DNA of 45,906 nt from Microcystis aeruginosa W13-11 (GTDB lineage Bacteria; Cyanobacteriota; Cyanobacteriia; Cyanobacteriales; Microcystaceae): the NCBI GenBank assembly GCA_009995705.1, contig JAADBR010000019.1:1-45906 (forward strand). Direction: 5' to 3'. Shown here piece by piece: positions 33,914-42,728 of this stretch (the stretch's first letter is position 1; every line of letters starts with the position of its first letter). The position numbers and the translations under genes were made by a program. The notes beneath the pieces were generated by a model. It was given only the letters and a program-made list of their open reading frames with translations, was not told where the DNA came from and did not search any database.

Positions 33914-34031
33914 GTCCACAGGATTCTAGCCCGTTTCACTTCTAACAATTAATTAAGCCCACCTACTTATCCCAATTTCTTCAAGTTCTTGTCTGGATTA
34001 GTTCCAAAACTTCCATTAGGTAATTTAAAAA

Positions 34032-35108
34032 ATGAAGCATCTGATCAACGAACATATTAGAGCATTAAATCCTCCTAAAGCTGACTTATTCAATCACGAC
34101 AGAGGCGTTTTTTTGGACAAAAGTGAGTTGCCCTATGGCCCTTCTCCTCTCGTCATCCAAGAAATGATCAAGGCCGCAACGACAGTTAACAGATATCCAG
34201 AAATTTTGCATCATTCTCTACGGACTGCAATAGCTAATTATACGAATACTAGAAAAGAACAAATTTTTGTAGGAAATGGCTCAGATGCTATCATTGAATT
34301 ACTGCTCAAGATTTTTGTCAAATTCGGCGAGAATGTTTTAATTCCGATTCCAACATTTTTTGTTTACCAACACGCAACAAAAATTGTTGGCGGTAATCCA
34401 ATTTTTGTTAATAGATTAGATGACTTTGGGTTAGAAGTTCCTCGTCTTTTACAGAAAGTCACCCCTGAACTAAAACTTATTTTTATTGCTAATCCGAATA
34501 ATCCTACCGCTAATTATGTCTCACGAGAGATTATTATCAAAATCCTTAATGAAGTGGATTGCATTGTAGTAGTGGATGAATGCTATTATGAATTTTGCCA
34601 AGAAACGGTAATAGACCTAGTTGATCAATATCCTAATTTAGTCGTTTTGCGTAGCTTCTCAAAAAGTTTTGGTCTGGCTGGGCTTAGGGTAGGTTATAGT
34701 ATTGCTAATGAAACAATCATTGATTATCTTTATCGGGTTGCTAAACCATTTTCAGTCAATGCGATCGCTCTTGCTGCTGCCGTTGTTGCCTTAAAAGATA
34801 TAGATTATGTAAATTCCAATATTGAAAAAATCTGTCAAGAAAGGGAAATTATGGCACAGAATTTAGCGCAATTGGGTTGTTTTGTATATCCATCATCCAC
34901 CAACTTCTTGTTTATTGGAACCCATTCATTGAGAATTCCATCAAAGCAGTTGGTTCAAGCACTTCAGGACAAGCAAATTTTTGTTCAGGATTGTGGTTTG
35001 CAAGCTGGTTTAGATGAATATTGTTTTAAAGCTTCTATTGGTACACCTGCGGATAATCAGGTTTTACTTAAAGGTCTGAAGGAAATTCTTCAAATTAGAC
35101 CTAATTAG
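34032..35108 (+). CDS. HisC-like PLP-dependent aminotransferase
   Basis: A 358-residue fold-type I aminotransferase of the histidinol-phosphate/aromatic class: YGPSP near 35, GNGSD (81-85), ANPNNPT with Asn157, DECYYEF near 182-188, and SFSKSFGLAGLRVGYS with the PLP lysine Lys211. HisC-type enzymes often accept aromatic 2-oxo acids. Placed 151 bp after apnE in the same direction, in a cluster that makes homo-aromatic 2-oxo acids, it is a good candidate for the final transamination to homophenylalanine or homotyrosine, or for supplying phenylpyruvate from Phe. A plain histidine-pathway role cannot be excluded from sequence, though no other his gene is nearby. An IS end begins at its stop codon. 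Confidence 0.85.
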   Translation: MKHLINEHIRALNPPKADLFNHDRGVFLDKSELPYGPSPLVIQEMIKAATTVNRYPEILHHSLRTAIANYTNTRKEQIFVGNGSDAIIELLLKIFVKFGENVLIPIPTFFVYQHATKIVGGNPIFVNRLDDFGLEVPRLLQKVTPELKLIFIANPNNPTANYVSREIIIKILNEVDCIVVVDECYYEFCQETVIDLVDQYPNLVVLRSFSKSFGLAGLRVGYSIANETIIDYLYRVAKPFSVNAIALAAAVVALKDIDYVNSNIEKICQEREIMAQNLAQLGCFVYPSSTNFLFIGTHSLRIPSKQLVQALQDKQIFVQDCGLQAGLDEYCFKASIGTPADNQVLLKGLKEILQIRPN

Positions 35109-35123
35109 GGCTTGCTGAAAAAG
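35108..35123. mobile_element. Terminal repeat of a decayed IS next to the aminotransferase stop
   Basis: GGGCTTGCTGAAAAAG begins at the last base of the aminotransferase stop codon. The sequence looks like the outer end of the IS whose transposase tail is read at 35216-35506; the opposite end is not recognisable. Confidence 0.4.
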
Positions 35124-35215
35124 TGAGGGGCCAGCAGGAGAAAGATAATTGATTATTCAAGCCAATTGAGAAGATAAGTTTTTGTTGAGATAATTCAGAG
35201 AAAATATAACTTTTA

Positions 35216-35506
35216 TTAATAGCAAAGGGGAGAAAACAGGAGAAAATTTGTTCTTTCTCGAAAAAAGCACAAAAAAAGGCACAAAACCTGCCGAAGCAGG
35301 GTAGAAAGATTGATAACCAAAAAAGTGACAGAAATGGCTGTTTGAGAAGTTGAGGGAAGTTTTGCCATCACTCGATTGAGGTTAAATCTTCTTTTTGCTT
35401 GACCAAATTTCCCTTCAATAGCATTACGAATTCTTTCATCTTCAAGAGCTTGTTTTTTCTTTTTTTTACTAATATTTGCCGGCGGTCTTCCTTTCTCTTG
35501 GGGAGC
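35216..35506 (-). pseudogene. C-terminal fragment of a DDE transposase (IS5/IS1182-like)
   Basis: The minus strand reads through RIRNAIEGKFGQAKRRFNLN, then RVMAKLPSTSQTAISVTFLV and NLSTLLRQVLC, to a TAA at 35216-35218. IEGKFGQAKRR plus MAKL is typical of the C-terminus of a cyanobacterial IS5/IS1182-type DDE transposase as I know them; the exact IS family is uncertain. The N-terminal catalytic region is absent, so the element is dead. Confidence 0.6.
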
Positions 35507-35564
35507 ATCTCACCTTTGCAATAAGTAGAAATGCTTAATGAGATCAATAAAAAAGTTAAAAAAG

Positions 35565-35954
35565 GCAACCATTTAGATAAGCACAGCGATGACGAAGGAC
35601 TTGCGTTACATTACCAGACTCCCAACTTGTACCAGTAATTTTAAGACTCGGAGCAATTTGTTTAATTTTTGATTCGACGGAGCCAGAGCCAATGGAAATC
35701 CTCTGCCTGCAAATAACCATAATTGACAATTCGATGTTTATGCTTGTTCAAATAAGTAATAAAATTCTCCACTTGCGGCTCTGACCATCCTTCGCCCACA
35801 AGAGATAGCAACGTCCACTTCCCCCTTCCTCAAGAAAACATTTTACCTCCTCAATTCGCTGGAATGAACCCCCAACTTTATAGAGGTTTTCGATTAAATG
35901 ATACCAATCCAATATTTCAATTCTTTCCTGTTTCTCTCCTATCTCACGAAATAA
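35565..35954 (-). pseudogene. ISKra4-like transposase remnant
   Basis: Minus-strand pieces in several frames read as an ISKra4-type transposase: EILDWYHLIENLYKVGGSFQ at about 35850-35915, then after frameshifts ISIGSGSVESKIKQIAPSLK and WESGNVTQVLRHRCAYLNG at about 35570-35695. The order is correct for the C-terminal third, and several indels and the missing N-terminus show it is non-functional. It joins the IS5-like remnant on the left and a MITE on the right. Confidence 0.6.
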
Positions 35955-36046
35955 GGGACTTGCGCTTTGATAATATGCCATCTGGCTGGTCTGATTCTTC
36001 TACAGAATGATTTTCAAAGCTGGGATATTATTCCCACGCAAGTCCC
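35955..36046. mobile_element. 92-bp MITE with TAA target duplication
   Basis: GGGACTTGCG (35955-35964) and CGCAAGTCCC (36037-36046) are perfect 10-bp terminal inverted repeats. TAA at 35952-35954 and again at 36047-36049 forms a 3-bp direct repeat flanking the element, as expected of a target-site duplication. The interior is non-coding. Confidence 0.65.
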
Positions 36047-36048
36047 TA

Positions 36049-36168
36049 ACGACGATGCCCATTAGCAGTGCTTTCTGGAATTAGTTTACCTTCAGACTCC
36101 CAACGCCTTAACGTCGATACGCTTACACCTTTCAATTTAGCGGCTTCCGAGCTGGTAAACTTACTCAT
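36049..36168 (-). pseudogene. N-terminal fragment of an IS607-type TnpA (MerR-like HTH)
   Basis: ATG at 36168 on the minus strand opens a frame reading MSKFTSSEAAKLKGVSVSTL and continuing RRWESEGKLIPESTANGHRR. This is the MerR-like winged-helix start of IS607 serine recombinases. After 40 residues the frame runs into the MITE border and stops. The resolvase domain and the partner tnpB are missing here. Confidence 0.65.
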
Positions 36169-36234
36169 AAAGCAATTATCGCACAAGTCATGAGTAATTT
36201 TGGATAGTATTAGTTAGGTTTTTGGCTTCTGTAT

Positions 36235-36312
36235 TTAACCCTCTGGAATCGGCACGGATTCGAGGAGTTCGATCCGGCCTTCTTTGACAATTGCGGGAAC
36301 GGTATTGAGCCT
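36235..36312 (-). pseudogene. Antitoxin-like N-terminal fragment
   Basis: On the minus strand, a 25-codon stretch reads TVPAIVKEGRIELLESVPIP and ends EG-stop at 36235-36237. The pattern A-I-V-x-E-G-R-I-E-L-L-E-x-V-x-I-P-E-G matches the beginning of small cyanobacterial antitoxin-like proteins (DUF104 type) as I remember them. It has no start codon in a convincing position and is cut after the EG, where the full protein would continue. It lies between the IS607 fragment and the end of clpX. Confidence 0.35.
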
Positions 36313-36333
36313 GGTTAACCTCGATTTTTCCCC

Positions 36334-37668
36334 TTAAGCGGATTCTTGACTGGGTAGAGAGGAAGGATGAACCAATAGCTCTGCCGTGGAACGTTTTTCC
36401 ACCATTTCGCGGGTGATTAAACATCGTTTCACGTCCTTGCGCGAGGGCAATTCGTACATGACATCGAGCATTAACTCCTCGACAATACCCCGTAGGGCCC
36501 GGGCCCCGGTTTTGCGACGATAGGCCTCTTGCGCGATCGCTAGGACGGCATCAGATTTAAACTCTAACTGTACATTGTCCATCTTCAACAGTTTTTGATA
36601 CTGTTTCACCAAAGCGTTGCGGGGTTGGGTCAGGATAGCGATTAAAGCTTCCTCATCCAGGGGTGAAAGCGCCGCTAGGATGGGAATCCGACCGACAAAC
36701 TCTGGAATCATGCCAAATTTGACCAAATCATCGGGAGTCATTTGTTTTAATAACCCTGCCGCTACCTTATCCTTACTGGCTTGGCTATCTCCCGGTTGAA
36801 CAAAGCCCATGGATTTTTTACCGAGACGCTGATCGATCACCTTATCTAAACCGACAAACGCCCCACCGCAGATAAACAGGATATTGCTGGTGTCAATCTG
36901 AATACAATCCTGATAGGGGTGTTTGCGGCCGCCTTGGGGGGGAACATTGGCGATCGTTCCCTCTAACATTTTCAGTAAAGCTTGCTGAACCCCTTCTCCA
37001 GACACATCCCGGGTAATCGAGGTATTTTCGCTCTTACGGGCAATTTTATCGATTTCATCAATGTAGATAATGCCCCGCTGGGCCTCTTCCACGTCTAGAT
37101 CTGCCACTTGTAACAGACGCAAGAGAATATTTTCCACATCTTCCCCCACATAACCGGCCTCGGTTAAAGTGGTGGCATCGGCGACAGCAAAAGGTACATC
37201 GAGGATTTTAGCCAGGGTTTGAGCTAGAAGGGTTTTTCCCGATCCCGTCGGACCAATTAACAGAATATTAGATTTTTGCAGTTCGATGCTATCTTCTGGA
37301 TTACCGCCACCAACTTTTTGGGTTTGGATATCTTTGAGGCGTTTGTAATGATTATAAACGGCCACCGAAAGCACTTTTTTCGCCTCATTTTGACCAATAA
37401 CGTAGTCATCGAGGTGTTTTTTAATCTCTCTTGGTTTGGGAATTTGTTCCCAAGTGGTTTTGTTTTGGCCCGATCGCCGTTTGTTGGGACGTTCCTCCAC
37501 TGGGGCGACCGGACTGGGCGGTTCCATCAATTCCTCATCGAGAATTTCGTTACACAGTTCCACACACTCGTCACAAATATAGACCCCCGGCCCGGCGATT
37601 AATTTTCGCACTTGTTCCTGGGATTTGCCGCAAAATGAACACTTGAGGTGGGAGTCGTATTTAGACAT
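36334..37668 (-). CDS. clpX: ATP-dependent Clp protease ATPase subunit ClpX
   Basis: A 444-residue AAA+ unfoldase with an N-terminal C4 zinc finger (Cys10, Cys13, Cys32, Cys35), Walker A GPTGSGKT, Walker [11 protein letters not shown], a [11 protein letters not shown] segment and a GARALRGI sensor-2 region. It recognises tagged or adaptor-delivered substrates and feeds them into ClpP. A linker of about 20 residues rich in Pro, Arg and Lys after the zinc finger is normal. It follows clpP by 10 bp on the same strand, forming the tig-clpP-clpX order usual in cyanobacteria. Decayed mobile DNA begins about 20 bp after its stop, marking the right edge of the island. Confidence 0.97.
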   Translation of the reverse strand: MSKYDSHLKCSFCGKSQEQVRKLIAGPGVYICDECVELCNEILDEELMEPPSPVAPVEERPNKRRSGQNKTTWEQIPKPREIKKHLDDYVIGQNEAKKVLSVAVYNHYKRLKDIQTQKVGGGNPEDSIELQKSNILLIGPTGSGKTLLAQTLAKILDVPFAVADATTLTEAGYVGEDVENILLRLLQVADLDVEEAQRGIIYIDEIDKIARKSENTSITRDVSGEGVQQALLKMLEGTIANVPPQGGRKHPYQDCIQIDTSNILFICGGAFVGLDKVIDQRLGKKSMGFVQPGDSQASKDKVAAGLLKQMTPDDLVKFGMIPEFVGRIPILAALSPLDEEALIAILTQPRNALVKQYQKLLKMDNVQLEFKSDAVLAIAQEAYRRKTGARALRGIVEELMLDVMYELPSRKDVKRCLITREMVEKRSTAELLVHPSSLPSQESA

Positions 37669-37678
37669 AGTTTATTAT

Positions 37679-38380
37679 TTACAGGGAAGTAACGGGAACG
37701 GTAGGATCGGGCAGTTCAGGACGGGAAATCACCTGATCGATTAACCCATATTCTTTGGCTTCGACGGCGGACATAAAAAAGTCCCGTTCGGTGTCGTTGG
37801 CAATGCGATCATAGGGTTGACCGGTGTGGTGAGCCAGCATGGTGTTGAGTCTCTGTTTAATATAGAGGATCTCTTTGGCTTGGATGGCGATATCACTAGC
37901 TTGACCTTGGGCGCCGCCGAGGGGTTGGTGAATCATGATCCGGCTACTGGGTAGGGACATCCGTTTACCTGCCGCGCCACCACACAGCAGGAATGCTCCC
38001 ATACTAGCGGCTAAACCGAAACAAATTGTCGCCACGTGGGGGCGAATTTGTTGCATGGTGTCGTAGATAGCTAGTCCAGCATAAACGGAACCACCGGGGG
38101 AGTTGATATAGAGTTGGATATCTTTTTCGGGATCTTCTGCCTCCAAGTAGAGAAGTTGGGCAACGATCGAATCAGCGACCTGATCATCGACGGGAGTTCC
38201 CAAAAAGACAATTCTCTCGCGCAGGAGTCGAGAATAGATATCAAAAGCCCGTTCACCCATGCCAGACTGTTCGATTACCACGGGTAAAACGTTAGTTAGG
38301 GAGTTCCTCCCCGTGTTGGCGTAGATAGCAGGGCGACAATTACTGGTAATTGGGTAGTCAGGTGATCTCGATTCGAGCAT
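37679..38380 (-). CDS. clpP: ATP-dependent Clp protease proteolytic subunit ClpP
   Basis: A 233-residue serine protease with the triad Ser126 (GLAASMGAF), His151 (MIHQPLGG) and Asp200 (DTERDFFM), each offset by 29 from E. coli ClpP. The first roughly 30 residues precede the conserved core and are longer than the E. coli propeptide; they may be a propeptide or reflect a start chosen too far upstream. Cyanobacteria have several ClpP paralogues, and the one in the tig-clpP-clpX operon partners ClpX. It lies 207 bp downstream of tig and 10 bp upstream of clpX. Confidence 0.95.
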   Translation of the reverse strand: MLESRSPDYPITSNCRPAIYANTGRNSLTNVLPVVIEQSGMGERAFDIYSRLLRERIVFLGTPVDDQVADSIVAQLLYLEAEDPEKDIQLYINSPGGSVYAGLAIYDTMQQIRPHVATICFGLAASMGAFLLCGGAAGKRMSLPSSRIMIHQPLGGAQGQASDIAIQAKEILYIKQRLNTMLAHHTGQPYDRIANDTERDFFMSAVEAKEYGLIDQVISRPELPDPTVPVTSL

Positions 38381-38587
38381 AATTTTTTCGGTTCCGCTAT
38401 CACAATCTTAGGGTTTTCGCTTGGCTGTGGAGCTTTTACTGGCAAATGTTAAGCATCTTTAGCACTTCTGTCCATCTATTATGCCCTAAGTTTCCCCCGG
38501 TTGGCAGGAATCAGTGATCAGTTATCAGGGAATGGGGGAATTCAACTAATACCCCAACACCCCAACACGACTGCTAACTCCTTACGG

Positions 38588-39979
38588 TCATTCTTCCTCA
38601 GCTGCCAACACTTCCACTTCGGCGAATGCGAAGGTTTCTTCTGTTTCCTCCTCCTCGCTTGTTTCTTCGTCTAGGGAACCTTTGGGGACGAGGGTGATAG
38701 TAGCTTTTTCCTTCAGCCATGCTAGGGTGTTTTCCGCCAGCATTTCTTCGGTGATCACCTGTTCTAGACGCTGCATATCTATGTCGCGATCGGACAATTC
38801 CGCCATGATTTTAGCGATTTTTTCCGCTACCGCTTCGGGACTGACTTCAATGCGGGCGACTTTAGCCAATTCCTGCACCACGAGAGTCTGTTTTAGACTT
38901 TCGATCGCATCGGGACGGGCGCTTTCCCGCATTTTGGGAATATTATCTTTTGTAAACAACTGGTTGACATCTAGCCCCATTTGTTGAAATTCCATGAAGC
39001 TTTGGGTCAAAATTTGCGTCACTTCCTTTTCGATCAGCGTCTCTGGTAAATCTAAAGTCGCACCCTTGACCAATTCCTTGGTTAAAGCCTCATAAATGCT
39101 GTCTTTGGTTTCCTTCTCCGCTTGTTCTTGGAAACGTTTCTCTAAACTTGCTCTTAATTCGGCGATTGTTTCCTGATCGCTGACTTCTTGAGCAAAATCG
39201 TCGTCAAGCTCTGGTAGTTCCTTGGCTTTTAACTCTTTCATCGTAATTGTAAAGATTACCGCTTTTGCTGCCACATCCTCTTTGGGATAATCTTCCGGGA
39301 AAGTTAAAGTCATCTCTTTGACTTCTTCCGGTTTCATGCCGACAATTCCTTCCACCATCCCCTCGATAAAGCGTCCTGCTTCCATATCCACCCGCAGATC
39401 TTCGCCGTCAATGTCCGGGATATCTTCGCCAGTTTCGGCGGATTTTCCCCGATAATCAACGATCGCCACATCTCCCAGCTGCGCCCCGCGATCTTCCACG
39501 GGAACCAATGTCGCTAACTGTTCTTGACGCTCTTTAAACCAATTTTCCACGGATTCGGGATCATAAACGGTTTCTTCGGCGGTAACGCTCAGATTTTCGT
39601 AATCTCCGAGAATAATTGTCGGGGCCACATCTACGGAAACTGAAAAAGTCAAAGCTTTACCCGGTTCATAGGCAGCGATCAAATCCTCAAACTTAGACAA
39701 TAGCTGCGGATTACCCAGGGACTCGATCCCCTCCTGTTTTAGGGCAGATTCGAGGCAATTTTCGATTAATTCCTCAATTACCGCTGCTTTTACTGCCTTA
39801 GTTCCCAATCTTTGTAGAAGAATCTGACGGGGAACCTTACCGGGGCGAAAACCGGGTATATTGGCCGATTTCGCTAAATTATTTACCACTTTCTCGTGGG
39901 TGTTTTTCGTGGTTTCGGCGGGAATTTCAATTTCTAAACCTATCTGACTGGCAGGAAGCTTTTCCTGAATAACTTTCAT
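38588..39979 (-). CDS. tig: Trigger factor (ribosome-associated chaperone)
   Basis: A 463-residue protein with the ribosome-binding signature GFRPGKVP at residues 43-50, a central FKBP-type peptidyl-prolyl isomerase domain (about 165-250) and a helical C-terminal domain. The very acidic tail, after about residue 435, is rich in Glu. Trigger factor binds nascent chains at ribosomal protein L23. It is the first gene of the operon with clpP and clpX. A repeat containing CTGATAACTGATCA (minus strand of 38515-38528) lies between tig and clpP. Confidence 0.96.
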   Translation of the reverse strand: MKVIQEKLPASQIGLEIEIPAETTKNTHEKVVNNLAKSANIPGFRPGKVPRQILLQRLGTKAVKAAVIEELIENCLESALKQEGIESLGNPQLLSKFEDLIAAYEPGKALTFSVSVDVAPTIILGDYENLSVTAEETVYDPESVENWFKERQEQLATLVPVEDRGAQLGDVAIVDYRGKSAETGEDIPDIDGEDLRVDMEAGRFIEGMVEGIVGMKPEEVKEMTLTFPEDYPKEDVAAKAVIFTITMKELKAKELPELDDDFAQEVSDQETIAELRASLEKRFQEQAEKETKDSIYEALTKELVKGATLDLPETLIEKEVTQILTQSFMEFQQMGLDVNQLFTKDNIPKMRESARPDAIESLKQTLVVQELAKVARIEVSPEAVAEKIAKIMAELSDRDIDMQRLEQVITEEMLAENTLAWLKEKATITLVPKGSLDEETSEEEETEETFAFAEVEVLAAEEE

Positions 39980-40303
39980 TGATTTTTCTAGCTCTTACGA
40001 CAAGGAACGTTTATAGTGGGGTGAGCGGTGTTTACGCCTGCGGTGGATCCGTCCCGCTCATGATATTCTAGGGGAATAGCTGTAGTTGCTACCCAAGCTC
40101 TCACAATCTTTTTATTTTAGCGGTCAATGGGGTATATTTAATTTATTCCGTCCTTGGGGCAGTTAAGCCCAATCAGAAAATTTTGCTGATCAAAAGCCGA
40201 TCAATCCAAGCTTGAAAATAACTCGGTGGACAAAAAAGATTTTTTACTTTAACGATTTCTTCAGACCATTATCATCACCCAACTCGTCAGGAGGTAACAC
40301 AAT
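39980..40303. other. Divergent tig-asd intergenic region
   Basis: This 324-bp stretch holds the promoters of the divergent tig and asd genes but no gene. A 7-bp inverted repeat TGAGCGG (40022-40028) / CCGCTCA (40054-40060) lies about 45 bp upstream of the tig start. AT-rich stretches near 40105-40150 and 40230-40270 could hold promoter boxes; I could not choose convincing -35 and -10 pairs. Confidence 0.4.
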
Positions 40304-41341
40304 TTGAGTCAAAAAGTACGGGTCGCCATTTTAGGGGCCACCGGGGCCGTGGGAACGGAATTACTAGAATTATTAGCTAGTCGTCAATTCCCTCTCGCTA
40401 GTCTAAAATTACTTGCTTCCGAACGTTCTGCTGGAAAAACCCGCAATTTTCAGGGCGAAAGTCTCCTCATCGAAGCGGTAAACGGGCGCTCTTTTCAGCA
40501 CGTGGACATTGTTCTCGCTTCTGCGGGGGGATCCACCTCAAGAGCTTGGGCGAAAACTATTGTCGAGTCCGGTGCGACGATTATCGATAACTCCAGCGCT
40601 TTTCGCATGAATCCCGAAGTGCCTTTAGTTGTCCCAGAAATCAATCCCGACAGTGTGGACAATCACCGGGGCATTATCGCTAATCCCAACTGTACGACAA
40701 TTCTTTTAGGAGTGGCGATCTGGCCTCTCCACCAAGTACAGGCGATCAAGCGAGTAGTAGTTTCTACTTATCAGTCCGCTAGTGGTGCTGGAGCGCGAGC
40801 GATGGAGGAGGTAAAACAGCAAGCACAAGCAATTCTTGACAATCGGCAACCTCCCACTAATTCCTTCCCCTATCCCCTCGCTTTTAATCTTTTTCCCCAC
40901 AATACCCCGATTAATGGTCAAGGGTACTGCGAGGAAGAAATGAAAATGGTCAACGAAACCCGCAAGATTTTTGCTTGTCCAGAGCTGCGGGTTAGTGCCA
41001 CCTGTGTGAGGGTTCCCGTCCTGCGGGCCCATTCGGAATCGGTTAACCTAGAATTTAGTCGGCCTTTTTCTGTGCTGAAGGCCAGGGAAATTCTTGAGTC
41101 TGCTCCGGGGGTAAAATTAGTGGAAGATTGGGACGCTAATTATTTTCCCATGCCAATTGATGCCACCGGTCGCGATGAAGTATTGGTGGGACGCATTCGT
41201 CAAGATATCTCCCATCCTAACGGTCTAGAATTGTGGCTATGCGGCGATCAAATTCGCAAGGGTGCGGCTTTAAATGCTGTACAAATTGCCGAACTTTTAG
41301 TTAAGAAAAATCTCGTCGGTTCCAGATTAGCAACAGTTTGA
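40304..41341 (+). CDS. asd: Aspartate-semialdehyde dehydrogenase
   Basis: A 345-residue enzyme with the NADP-binding GATGAVG (11-17), the catalytic Cys130 in NPNCTT, and the C-terminal DQIRKGAALNAVQ motif. It reduces aspartyl phosphate to aspartate semialdehyde, the branch point to lysine, threonine and methionine. The start is a TTG at 40304. It is supported by a full AGGAGGT Shine-Dalgarno (40289-40295) eight bases upstream and by the protein beginning at the usual point (SQKVRVAILGATG). It is followed on the same strand by dapA, the next step towards lysine and diaminopimelate. Confidence 0.95.
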   Translation: MSQKVRVAILGATGAVGTELLELLASRQFPLASLKLLASERSAGKTRNFQGESLLIEAVNGRSFQHVDIVLASAGGSTSRAWAKTIVESGATIIDNSSAFRMNPEVPLVVPEINPDSVDNHRGIIANPNCTTILLGVAIWPLHQVQAIKRVVVSTYQSASGAGARAMEEVKQQAQAILDNRQPPTNSFPYPLAFNLFPHNTPINGQGYCEEEMKMVNETRKIFACPELRVSATCVRVPVLRAHSESVNLEFSRPFSVLKAREILESAPGVKLVEDWDANYFPMPIDATGRDEVLVGRIRQDISHPNGLELWLCGDQIRKGAALNAVQIAELLVKKNLVGSRLATV

Positions 41342-41565
41342 TAATTAAGCTATCAGCTAGATCAAGGCGATGATAACTAGAAAAATCGCTAATTAATCGG
41401 ACAAATCCAGTCTTAAAGCTGATTGCTGATCGCTCAAAAACTGATAACAAAGACCGAATCTAAAACCTAATTTGTTAAGCTAAAAGCTTCAATGTACTTA
41501 GTTGATAACCTTTTTTTAGGTAGCAGGATTGCCAGATTCTTTCTTTTGCCTGTTGCCTTCAGAAG

Positions 41566-41600
41566 CTGATAACTGATAACTAATAACTGATAACTGATCA
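41566..41600. repeat. CTGATAACTGA-type short tandem repeat abutting dapA
   Basis: Repeats of CTGATAACTGATAACTAATA type run up to the base before the dapA ATG, leaving no room for a normal Shine-Dalgarno. The terminal 15 bases ACTGATAACTGATCA also occur at the larB start (44592-44606), and 14 of them occur inverted at 38515-38528. Confidence 0.65.
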
Positions 41601-42491
41601 ATGAGTGAAACATATTTGGGACGAGTAATTACGGCGATGGTGACACCCTTCACCGTCGAGGGTCGAGTTAATTATGGGATGGTGGAAAAATTGGCCGATT
41701 ATCTAGTTACCCACGGTAGCGATGGTATAGTGGTCTGTGGGACGACGGGAGAATCACCCACCCTAAGTTGGCAGGAAGAATACGAACTATTTAGTATTGT
41801 CAAAAAAGCCGTTAATGGTCGGGGAAAAGTGATCGCGGGGACGGGTTCTAATTCCACTTCCGAAGCGATCGAAGCGACCCAACAGGCTGCTAAACTGGGT
41901 TTGGATGGTTCTTTACAAGTGGTTCCCTACTATAATAAACCCCCCCAAGAGGGTTTATATGAGCATTTTCGCGCCATTGCCAAAGCCTGTCCCGATCTGC
42001 CGGTGATGCTTTATAATATACCTGGTCGTACTGGTCAAAATATGACCCCAGAAACGATTATTAAACTGGCAGCAGTTGATAATATTGTGGCGGTAAAAGA
42101 AGCTAGTGGTAATTTAGAACAAACCTGCAAGATTTACTGTCATACTCCTGAAAATTTCGCTATTTATTCCGGCGATGATTTTCTCACCTTACCCCTGATG
42201 ACCTGTGGTGCGGTGGGAGTGGTCAGTGTTGCTAGTCATCTAGTGGGAGAAGAAATTCAAGGAATGATTCAAGCTTTCTTAACTGGAGATGCAGCCAAAG
42301 CGATCGAGATTAATTTGAAATTATTTCCTCTGTTTAAAGGTTTATTCTGTGCCACTAATCCAATTCCAATTAAAGCGGCCTTAAATCTAGTCGGTTGGGA
42401 AGTGGGGGGTCTAAGACTTCCTTTATGTTCCTTAAGTCCCGAGTTAGAAGAAGGATTAGCAAAAATTATGCGAGAATTGGCTTTAATCTAG
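41601..42491 (+). CDS. dapA: 4-hydroxy-tetrahydrodipicolinate synthase
   Basis: A 296-residue (beta/alpha)8 barrel with GTTGE at 47-51, Tyr138 in LYNIPGRTG and the Schiff-base Lys166 in VAVKEASG. It condenses pyruvate with aspartate semialdehyde, the first committed step of lysine and diaminopimelate synthesis. It lies 259 bp after asd. The ATG follows a short repeat directly, with no recognisable ribosome binding site, so translation initiation may be of a non-Shine-Dalgarno kind or coupled to the repeat structure. Confidence 0.96.
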   Translation: MSETYLGRVITAMVTPFTVEGRVNYGMVEKLADYLVTHGSDGIVVCGTTGESPTLSWQEEYELFSIVKKAVNGRGKVIAGTGSNSTSEAIEATQQAAKLGLDGSLQVVPYYNKPPQEGLYEHFRAIAKACPDLPVMLYNIPGRTGQNMTPETIIKLAAVDNIVAVKEASGNLEQTCKIYCHTPENFAIYSGDDFLTLPLMTCGAVGVVSVASHLVGEEIQGMIQAFLTGDAAKAIEINLKLFPLFKGLFCATNPIPIKAALNLVGWEVGGLRLPLCSLSPELEEGLAKIMRELALI

Positions 42492-42616
42492 AAAAATACT
42501 AGAAAATTTGGCTCACTAAACTAGGATTTTTTCGAGAAATAGGTTATAATGTTGATAGCCTAACTAAAAAAAATATAGTTTAGAACAGCCAGAAAGTATT
42601 GATACTAAGTAAATTT

Positions 42617-42639
42617 AACTAGGTGTTGTTTACCTAGTT
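42617..42639 (+). promoter_or_regulatory. Perfect 8-bp stem-loop upstream of the RNase J gene
   Basis: AACTAGGT (42617-42624) and ACCTAGTT (42632-42639) pair perfectly around a 7-nt loop. It lies 89 bp upstream of the RNase J start, without a T-run after it. It could be a 5' leader structure or a dyad operator. Confidence 0.45.
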
Positions 42640-42728
42640 CGACTTATTCTAACTATTCATTTTTTGAGATTTCCCGTCCACAAAACCCACTGGAAAAATC
42701 ACCATAACTTACCATCAAAGGACACCTA

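Noticed and set aside
36188..36424. Minus-strand ORF overlapping the end of clpX
   Set aside because: It is out of frame with clpX over most of its length and with the antitoxin-like fragment; it has no ribosome binding site and reads as noise.
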